From Gammaproteobacteria bacterium UBA7310 (lineage in GTDB: Bacteria; Pseudomonadota; Gammaproteobacteria; Pseudomonadales; Ketobacteraceae): DNA of 64,000 nucleotides. The stretch is taken from positions 72,849 to 136,848 of the forward strand of contig DKQK01000012.1 of the NCBI GenBank assembly GCA_002471665.1, read 5' to 3'. Position numbers and translations under genes: made by a program. The notes below the pieces were generated by a model. The model did not search any database. It had not been told where the DNA came from and worked only from the letters and a program-made list of their open reading frames with translations. Of this stretch, positions 58,157 through 64,000 are shown in pieces. Positions within the stretch are counted from its first letter, which is position 1. Every line of letters starts with the position of its first letter.

Positions 58157-59627
58157 ATTGGCACTCAGTATAGCCTGGCTGGTTGGCGGCATTGCCGTGG
58201 GGGCATTGATGACCTGGCAGTTGATGCCAAAATCCAGTGGCGGTGATATGGCCGCCAGCGATGAACCAAAACCCCTGTATTGGGTGGCGCCCATGGATCC
58301 GAATTACAAACGGGATCAGCCGGGCAAATCGCCGATGGGGATGGATTTGATCCCGGTGTATGCCGAAGACAGCAGCGCCGGTGATGCCGGGCCGGGCACC
58401 ATCTCGATTTCACCGGAAGTGGTGAATAACCTGGGTGTGCGTACTCAACCGGCTGCCAGTGGTACTTTACACACCGAGATCAATACGGTGGGTTATGTGC
58501 AGTACAATCAGGATGCCCTGATTCACATTCATCCCCGGGTGCAGGGTTGGGTGGAGAAACTTCACGTGAAAGCCGAAGGTGATCCGGTTACCCGCGGGCA
58601 GCCGCTCTATGATCTGTACGCGCCGGAGTTGGTGAACGCCCAGGAAGAATATCTGTTGGCGCTGGATCGCAACAATCAACGCTTGATCAAGGCTGCTCAT
58701 GACCGTCTCGAGGCGTTGCAGTTGTCCGCGGGCACCATTGCCGCGCTGCGCAAAAACGGGCGGGTCAGTCAAACCGTTACCATGTATTCCCCCCAGAGTG
58801 GGGTGGTGGATAATCTCAATATCCGTGAAGGCTTTTATGTGCAACCGGGCACCACCGTCATGTCCATTGGTTCACTGGATGAGGTTTGGGTGGAGGCCGA
58901 TGTGTTTGAGCGCCAGGCCTCTCTGGTAAAAGTGGGTGCTACGGTCACCATGACCCTGGATTATCTGCCGGGGCGTGAGTGGAATGGCCGTGTGGACTAT
59001 GTGTATCCGACCTTGGATGAAAAGACCCGAACCATCCAGGTGCGCATGCGTTTTGCCAATCCCCAGCGGGAACTGAAGCCGAACATGTTCGCCCAGGTTG
59101 TAATCCATGCCCGTGCCGACAGCAGCAATGTACTGATTCCGCGCGAAGCGCTGATCCGTACCGGAAAAACCGATCGGGTGGTGTTGGCATTGGGAGAAGG
59201 CCGTTTTAAATCGATTAACGTAACAGTCGGGCGCATGGGGGAAGATCGCGTGGAGATCCTGCAGGGCCTGGCGGCGGAGGAAACGGTGGTAACCTCTGCC
59301 CAATTCCTGCTGGATTCCGAATCCTCCAAGACTTCCGATTTCCAACGTATGCACCATGAAGACCAGAATCCTCCGGATCGCGAAGCACAGGTGATGGGGG
59401 TGATCAATGCCGTGGACCGGAGTAACCGGACACTGAATATCTCCCGCGAGGCCATCCCCAAGTGGAACAGAGAGCCTGCGACCCTGGATTTTGCCGTTGA
59501 CGATAGCCTGGACATGAGCTCCCTGCAGCCGGGAATGAATATTCATTTCACCTTTGTGATTACCGAAGACTGGGATTTTGTCGTCACGGAGCTGCATATC
59601 ATGGAGGAGGCCATGAACCATGATTGA
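58149..59627 (+). CDS. cusB: CusB-like periplasmic adaptor with HMBD and degenerate CusF domain
   Basis: 492-aa membrane-fusion protein. N-terminal anchor (5-21), a heavy-metal-binding domain of the CusB type (YWVAPMDPNY...PGKSPMGMDLIPVY), lipoyl/beta-barrel core, and a C-terminal CusF-like OB domain (about 412-490). In that last domain all four copper ligands of E. coli CusF (H36, W44, M47, M49) are replaced, by R433, R441, A444 and L446, with spacing preserved. The domain may thus be structural or bind differently. Start ATG 58149 has AGGGGA about 9 nt upstream. Overlaps cusC and cusA by 8 bp each. Confidence 0.92.
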   Translation: MNKLALSIAWLVGGIAVGALMTWQLMPKSSGGDMAASDEPKPLYWVAPMDPNYKRDQPGKSPMGMDLIPVYAEDSSAGDAGPGTISISPEVVNNLGVRTQPAASGTLHTEINTVGYVQYNQDALIHIHPRVQGWVEKLHVKAEGDPVTRGQPLYDLYAPELVNAQEEYLLALDRNNQRLIKAAHDRLEALQLSAGTIAALRKNGRVSQTVTMYSPQSGVVDNLNIREGFYVQPGTTVMSIGSLDEVWVEADVFERQASLVKVGATVTMTLDYLPGREWNGRVDYVYPTLDEKTRTIQVRMRFANPQRELKPNMFAQVVIHARADSSNVLIPREALIRTGKTDRVVLALGEGRFKSINVTVGRMGEDRVEILQGLAAEETVVTSAQFLLDSESSKTSDFQRMHHEDQNPPDREAQVMGVINAVDRSNRTLNISREAIPKWNREPATLDFAVDDSLDMSSLQPGMNIHFTFVITEDWDFVVTELHIMEEAMNHD

Positions 59628-62600
59628 AGCCATTATTCGTTGGTCCGTTCACAACCGGTTTTTTGTGTTACTGGCCATGGTGATGATCCTGGGGGGAGGT
59701 GCCTATGCTCTCAAAAATACCCCGGTGGATGCCATCCCGGATTTGTCGGATGTGCAGGTCATCATTAAAACCAGCTATCCCGGGCAGGCACCGCAGGTGG
59801 TGGAAGATCAGGTAACCTACCCCCTGACCACCGCCATGCTGTCGGTGCCCGGCGCGGTTACCGTTCGGGGTTATTCCTTTTTCGGCGATTCCTACGTCTA
59901 CGTTATTTTTGATGAAGAAACCGATCTGTACTGGGCCCGCAGCAGGGTATTGGAATACCTGAGTCAGGTGGCGGCAAATCTGCCGGAAAACGCCCGCCCG
60001 CAGTTGGGCCCGGATGCCACCGGTGTCGGTTGGGTCTACCTGTACGCCTTGGTGGATCGCAGTGGCAAGCACGATATCAGCCAGCTGCGCACCCTGCAGG
60101 ATTGGTTCTTGAAATACGAATTGCAGACGGTGCCGGGGGTGTCGGAAGTGGCATCCGTGGGTGGCATGGTCAAGCAATACCAGGTCAAGGTAAACCCGGA
60201 CAAGTTACGGGCGTTTGGCATTCCTTTATCCCACATACAACTGGCCATTCGACAGGGTAATCAGGAAGTGGGCGCCTCCGTGGTGGAGATGGCCGAAGCC
60301 GAATACATGGTGCGCGCCACCGGCTACATCCAGAATGCGGAGGATCTTGGTAACGTGCCCCTGGGGGTGAACCAGAATGGTACACCCTTGTTGTTGAAAG
60401 ATGTGTCAGAGATTGCCATTGGTCCGCAAATGCGGCGGGGTATTGCGGAACTTAATGGGGAAGGGGAAACCGTCGGCGGTGTGGTGGTGATGCGCTTTGG
60501 TGAAAACGCGCAAAAGACTATTGCCGGTGTGAAAGCCAAGTTGGAACAACTGAAGCAGGGCTTACCTGACGGTGTGGAGTTGGTGCCGGTTTATGATCGC
60601 TCTGACCTGATCGAGCGCGCGGTGCGGAACCTGTGGCACAAGCTGGGCGAGGAACTGCTGATGGTGGCGCTGGTGTGTGTGGTGTTTCTGCTCCACGTGC
60701 GCTCATCCCTGGTGGCCATTGTCAGTTTGCCGGTGGGCATCCTGGTGGCGTTTATTGTGATGTACTGGCAGGGATTGAACGCCAATATCATGTCGCTGGG
60801 TGGTATCGCCATCGCCGTTGGCGCCATGATCGATGGCGCCATCGTGTTGATTGAAAACATGCACAAGCATATGGAACGCACGCCGCTCACACCGCAGAAT
60901 CGCTGGCAGGTGGTGGCCGATTCCGCGGCCGAAGTGGGGCCGGCTTTGTTCTTCAGCCTGATGATCATCACGGTCAGTTTTATCCCGGTGTTTACCCTGG
61001 AGGCACAGGAAGGGCGCATGTTTTCGCCTCTGGCGTTTACCAAAACCTATGCCATGGCGGCCGCTGCCGCCCTGGCCATTACACTGGTCCCGGTGCTGAT
61101 GGGGTACTTTATCCGGGGTAAGGTGATTGCTGAACAACGCAATCCGGTGAATCGCCTGTTGATTGCCCTGTACCGGCCGGTGATCGCCCTGTTGCTGCGC
61201 TTTCCGGTGACCACGTTGCTGTTTGCAGTGCTGATCACGCTGTTGGGCAGTATTCCGCTGAAGCAGATCGGCAGCGAATTTATGCCGCCGTTGGATGAAG
61301 GGGATCTGATGTATATGCCCACCACCTACCCGGGTATTTCCATCGGCAAGGCCCGGGAGTTGCTGCAGCAAACAGATAAGCTGATTCGCACAGTGCCGGA
61401 GGTGGAAAACGTGTTCGGTAAAGTGGGGCGCGCCGAAACCGCCACCGATCCCGCGCCGCTTACCATGATTGAAACCTTTATCCAACTTAAACCCAGGGAC
61501 GAGTGGCGGCAAGGCTTAACCACCGAAGGCTTGAAGCAGGAACTGGATGCCCTGGTGAAGTTGCCCGGTGTTACCAATGCCTGGGTAATGCCCATAAAAA
61601 CCCGCATTGATATGCTGGCCACCGGGATTAAAACGCCGGTGGGAATAAAAGTGGCGGGCCCGGACCTGGATATGATTCAACAAATCGGACAACAACTGGA
61701 ATCCATTCTGGCGGAGGTACCCGGGACCGCTTCCGTCTACTCCGAACGGGTGGCCGGTGGGCGTTACATCAAGGTGGATATTCAGCGGGAAAAGGCCGCC
61801 CGCTATGGGCTGAACATAGCCCAGGTACAGCAGGTGGTGGCAACCGCCATCGGCGGCATGAATGTGGCGCAAACCGTGGAGGGGCTGGAACGTTACCCGA
61901 TCAATTTGCGGTATCCGCAGGATTATCGTGACAGCCCGGAGCGGCTTGCCCTGCTGCCTATCGTCACACCCAGCGGTCAGGTGGTGTCATTGGGTGATGT
62001 GGCCCAAGTGTATATTGAACAGGGGCCGCCGGGTATTAAAAGTGAAAACGCCAGGTTGAACGGCTGGACTTTCATCGACATTGAAAACGTGGATGTGGGT
62101 GGCTATGTGGAGGAAGCCAGGGAAGTGGTGCAGGCGCAGCTGGACCTGCCGGCAGGTTACTCCGTCACTTGGGCTGGCCAGTATGAATACATGCAGAGAG
62201 CGAAAGCCAAATTGACCTACGTGGTGCCGTTGACCCTGATGCTGATCGTGGTGCTGTTGTACATGAATTTTCGCAGCTTTGCTGAAGTGTTTATCATCAT
62301 TCTGACGCTGCCTCTGGCCATGGTGGGTGGGGTGACACTGATGTGGCTGGAGGGCTATAACTTTTCGGTGGCAACCGCAGTGGGCTTTATCGCCCTGGCC
62401 GGCGTGGCAGCTGAAACAGGCGTGATCATGTTGCAATACTTGAAGCAATCCTATCAGGAGCAGGCGGCAAAGGTGGGCGCGGCATTGAGCCGACAGCAGT
62501 TGAGCACGGCCATACTGGAGGGTGCCAGCTTGCGGGTACGGCCGGTGATGATGACTGCCATTGCCACCATTGTCGGGCTGGTGCCGGTGATGTATGGAAC

Positions 62601-62730
62601 CGGCACCGGGTCGGAAGTCATGAGCCGAATTGCGGCACCGATGGTGGGGGGTATGGTGACGGCAGTGTTGTTGACCTTGATGGTACTGCCGGTTTTATAC
62701 AGTCTGTGGCTGCGATGGCGCCCGGAGTAA
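59620..62730 (+). CDS. cusA: CusA-like copper/silver RND efflux pump
   Basis: 1036-aa heavy-metal RND transporter (HME-RND) of the inner membrane. The three methionines that carry Cu(I)/Ag(I) in E. coli CusA (M573, M623, M672) align as M566 (LMYMPTTYPG), M616 (PLTMIET) and M665 (RIDMLATG), with identical 50- and 49-residue spacing. The proton-relay region GAMIDGAIVLIENMHKH is intact. Copper or silver export from periplasm and cytoplasm is therefore well supported; zinc/cobalt specificity is unlikely. Last gene of the operon; no dedicated two-component regulator is visible. Confidence 0.96.
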   Translation: MIEAIIRWSVHNRFFVLLAMVMILGGGAYALKNTPVDAIPDLSDVQVIIKTSYPGQAPQVVEDQVTYPLTTAMLSVPGAVTVRGYSFFGDSYVYVIFDEETDLYWARSRVLEYLSQVAANLPENARPQLGPDATGVGWVYLYALVDRSGKHDISQLRTLQDWFLKYELQTVPGVSEVASVGGMVKQYQVKVNPDKLRAFGIPLSHIQLAIRQGNQEVGASVVEMAEAEYMVRATGYIQNAEDLGNVPLGVNQNGTPLLLKDVSEIAIGPQMRRGIAELNGEGETVGGVVVMRFGENAQKTIAGVKAKLEQLKQGLPDGVELVPVYDRSDLIERAVRNLWHKLGEELLMVALVCVVFLLHVRSSLVAIVSLPVGILVAFIVMYWQGLNANIMSLGGIAIAVGAMIDGAIVLIENMHKHMERTPLTPQNRWQVVADSAAEVGPALFFSLMIITVSFIPVFTLEAQEGRMFSPLAFTKTYAMAAAAALAITLVPVLMGYFIRGKVIAEQRNPVNRLLIALYRPVIALLLRFPVTTLLFAVLITLLGSIPLKQIGSEFMPPLDEGDLMYMPTTYPGISIGKARELLQQTDKLIRTVPEVENVFGKVGRAETATDPAPLTMIETFIQLKPRDEWRQGLTTEGLKQELDALVKLPGVTNAWVMPIKTRIDMLATGIKTPVGIKVAGPDLDMIQQIGQQLESILAEVPGTASVYSERVAGGRYIKVDIQREKAARYGLNIAQVQQVVATAIGGMNVAQTVEGLERYPINLRYPQDYRDSPERLALLPIVTPSGQVVSLGDVAQVYIEQGPPGIKSENARLNGWTFIDIENVDVGGYVEEAREVVQAQLDLPAGYSVTWAGQYEYMQRAKAKLTYVVPLTLMLIVVLLYMNFRSFAEVFIIILTLPLAMVGGVTLMWLEGYNFSVATAVGFIALAGVAAETGVIMLQYLKQSYQEQAAKVGAALSRQQLSTAILEGASLRVRPVMMTAIATIVGLVPVMYGTGTGSEVMSRIAAPMVGGMVTAVLLTLMVLPVLYSLWLRWRPE

Positions 62731-62754
62731 AAAAAGGCTGGCGTAAGCCAGCCT
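62729..62754 (-). terminator. Minus-strand intrinsic terminator abutting the cusA stop codon
   Basis: Stem GGCTGGC/GCCAGCC with a GTAA loop, preceded on the plus strand by seven A residues that begin in the cusA stop codon. Read on the minus strand this is a hairpin plus T7, ending the transcript of the 62826-63467 gene. On the plus strand no T tract follows. Confidence 0.8.
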
Positions 62755-62825
62755 GTTCAACCTGCGTGCGGAGCAAGCCAGGTAAGGTACAAGTACCGAT
62801 CGGGTCTATATGGGGCTATGTGGGT

Positions 62826-63467
62826 CTATATAAAATACACCGGCGGTGTAATGTGTGCTTCCGGAATGGTGTTGGTTTTCTGCAAGGCAGCGTTCAGCAT
62901 CTGGTCGGTTTTTACCGGCCCGTATAAATGGCAGCTTTCCACATAACCCAGATTAAAGAGTTTGCGCAGTAATCCCAGCTCAGCCCGGTTGGGCATGGCT
63001 TTTGCCCCTGAACGTAACCATTCCATTACGCTGCGGATGCTTGTGCTGTCATAGGGTTGTTGCTGAATACCGTCGAACTGAGCTTTGGTGATCTTCATGC
63101 GATCAGCCGGTTTGGCCAGCCCGGTAAACTCATCCTGCAGCGCCTGAAAAACCACCAGACCGTTTTTGTCGATGACTTCGCTGGCCTCCGGCTCCAGTGT
63201 CTTGCTGATGCTGTTGTTACTGTCGCGGCCGGGGCGGTCACCGGCACCCACTGACAGGGTGGCCCGTGACAGCTCGCGGAACAACTGTCCTTTCTTGATG
63301 GTGATGCGGTAATTGCTGTACAGCTCGTCAAGAAAGGCACTGACACCGAATTGCGGCCGGGTTGAATATTTCTTTTCCCAGAAGCGCATGACTTCGTCGC
63401 GAACCCCGTGGTCCAGGTTGGCCGCCAGCACCGCCAAAAATGCGTTTTTTCGTTCCGTCAGGGACAT
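62826..63467 (-). CDS. Hypothetical protein, co-transcribed with amtB
   Basis: 213 aa, soluble, mostly alpha-helical in appearance, no signal peptide, membrane helix or recognised domain. Charged and polar throughout; a serine/asparagine-rich loop (about 80-95) divides it, and two cysteine/histidine residues occur near the end (ESCHLYG). ATG 63467 is preceded by GGAGG in TAACCAAGGAGGTGAGAC-type context (AAGGAGGTGAGAC, ideal Shine-Dalgarno). Only 15 bp separate it from the upstream ammonium transporter gene, so a role linked to ammonium transport is possible, but nothing in the sequence shows it. Confidence 0.75.
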   Translation of the reverse strand: MSLTERKNAFLAVLAANLDHGVRDEVMRFWEKKYSTRPQFGVSAFLDELYSNYRITIKKGQLFRELSRATLSVGAGDRPGRDSNNSISKTLEPEASEVIDKNGLVVFQALQDEFTGLAKPADRMKITKAQFDGIQQQPYDSTSIRSVMEWLRSGAKAMPNRAELGLLRKLFNLGYVESCHLYGPVKTDQMLNAALQKTNTIPEAHITPPVYFI

Positions 63468-63482
63468 GTCTCACCTCCTTGG

Positions 63483-64000
63483 TTATTTGAAGCTTTGGGT
63501 GAGTTGATGGAATTCCGGATACCCCACTTCATGGTGCTCGGTAAAATCCAGTCCCCGTTGTTCATGCTCGCTGTCCACTCGCATGCCAATGGCCAGGTTC
63601 ACCAGATGGAACAGCACCAGGCTGCCGAAAAAGGCCCAGACAAATCCGGCCCCAACCCCCACCAGCTGGGTCATGATACGATCGCTATTGAAAAGATCAC
63701 CCTGATAAAACACGCCTGCTGCCAGTGTGCCCCAGGCACCGCCGATACCGTGCACCGGAATTGCTCCCACCACGTCATCCACCTTGCAGTACAGTAACAG
63801 GCGGGTACTGGGTACGATCAGCATGCCGGCGATGAAACCGGTGAGCACCGCGTACTGGGGTGCCATGCTCGCGCAGCCGGCGGTGATTCCAACCAGGCCC
63901 GCCAATGCGCCGTTAACACAGGACGTCAGCAGAACGGGCTGGCGCGCCAGGATACAGTACACCACGGTTCCCACCGCACCGGCGCAAGCGGCCAGATGCG
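63483..64000 (-). CDS. amtB: Ammonium transporter (C-terminal part, cut by window edge)
   Basis: About 172 C-terminal residues of an Amt/Rh-family channel; the gene continues beyond the right edge. Recognisable helices include GALAGLVGITAGCA, the twin-histidine region's second part VVGAIPVHGIGGAWGTLAAG, and the last pore helix VWAFFGSLVLFHLVNL. The cytoplasmic tail MRVDSEHEQRGLDFTEHHEVGYPEF is the segment that contacts the PII protein GlnK in AmtB. No glnK is in the window; it may lie outside. Confidence 0.93.
   Translation of the reverse strand, partial: HLAACAGAVGTVVYCILARQPVLLTSCVNGALAGLVGITAGCASMAPQYAVLTGFIAGMLIVPSTRLLLYCKVDDVVGAIPVHGIGGAWGTLAAGVFYQGDLFNSDRIMTQLVGVGAGFVWAFFGSLVLFHLVNLAIGMRVDSEHEQRGLDFTEHHEVGYPEFHQLTQSFK

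Noticed and set aside
62802..62831. Direct repeat GGGTCTATAT at 62802 and 62822
   Set aside because: Only two short copies at the 3' end of a gene; no regulatory context.
1..64000. Search for tRNA, rRNA, CRISPR, transposase, integrase or phage genes
   Set aside because: None recognised on either strand; no terminal repeats or attachment sites found around the accessory block at 3675-8730.

Overview
The window reads as a contiguous piece of a moderately GC-rich gammaproteobacterial chromosome, probably a marine or hydrocarbon-associated member of the Pseudomonadales/Oceanospirillales group (an Alcanivorax-, Ketobacter- or Marinobacter-like lineage). This is inference from gene content: the priA/argS/hslVU neighbourhood, a Vfr-type CRP next to OsmC and speD as in Pseudomonas, a FinR/FprA pair, FabV, FadL, a P450 and HpnN-like RND exporter, and two PilZ-fused enzymes. 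No rRNA, tRNA, CRISPR array, insertion sequence, integrase or phage gene was seen. Genes are densely packed on both strands.

Layout. 1-3478 (minus): hslU (cut by the window edge), hslV, a SPOR-domain protein and argS. 3675-8730 (plus): two tandem diguanylate cyclases, a PEP-CTERM protein preceded by a consensus CRP/Vfr box, and a membrane KAP NTPase; this block separates argS from priA (8735-10957, minus). 11162-16261: rpmE, a secreted SNase-like nuclease, malic enzyme, vfr, OsmC/YhfA protein, speD with a candidate leader peptide. 16368-21273: histidine phosphatase, patatin-like lipase, alpha/beta hydrolase, DsbA, periplasmic aspartoacylase-like protein. 21477-25982: two PAS-GGDEF sensors flanking a small PstS-like periplasmic protein. 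25988-27746: finR/fprA divergent pair. 27790-33469: a GNAT-nitrilase fusion, a PilZ-Rossmann protein and a divergent 7TMR-DISM/EAL protein. 33726-38748: DUF945 protein, MATE exporter, metallophosphoesterase, MarR regulator, small membrane protein. 38974-47509: a lipid/hydrophobic-compound block of DFR-like reductase, FadL channel, DUF2959 lipoprotein, cytochrome P450, TetR and RND exporter. 47744-50473: PilZ-acyltransferase-like protein and fabV. 50705-56142: two-subunit 2-oxoacid:ferredoxin oxidoreductase with a ferritin-like third gene, an AraC regulator and an acyl-CoA dehydrogenase. 56250-62730: copper/silver efflux operon (Cys-rich leader protein, cusC, cusB, cusA). 62826-64000 (minus): hypothetical gene and the 3' part of amtB.

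Themes. Seven genes make, break or bind c-di-GMP (four GGDEF, one EAL, two PilZ proteins), and both PilZ domains are joined to putative metabolic enzymes. Lipid handling recurs (FadL, P450, RND, patatin, FabV, acyl-CoA dehydrogenase, KorAB). The most unusual signals are non-coding: a 16-bp perfect hairpin that would bury the ribosome-binding site and start codon of the GNAT-nitrilase gene, a 33-codon leader ORF abutting speD, matched TATAC/GTATA palindromes flanking the tetR gene, and an 11-6-11 palindrome over a promoter near the MarR gene. All functional calls come from reading the sequence; no database search was possible.
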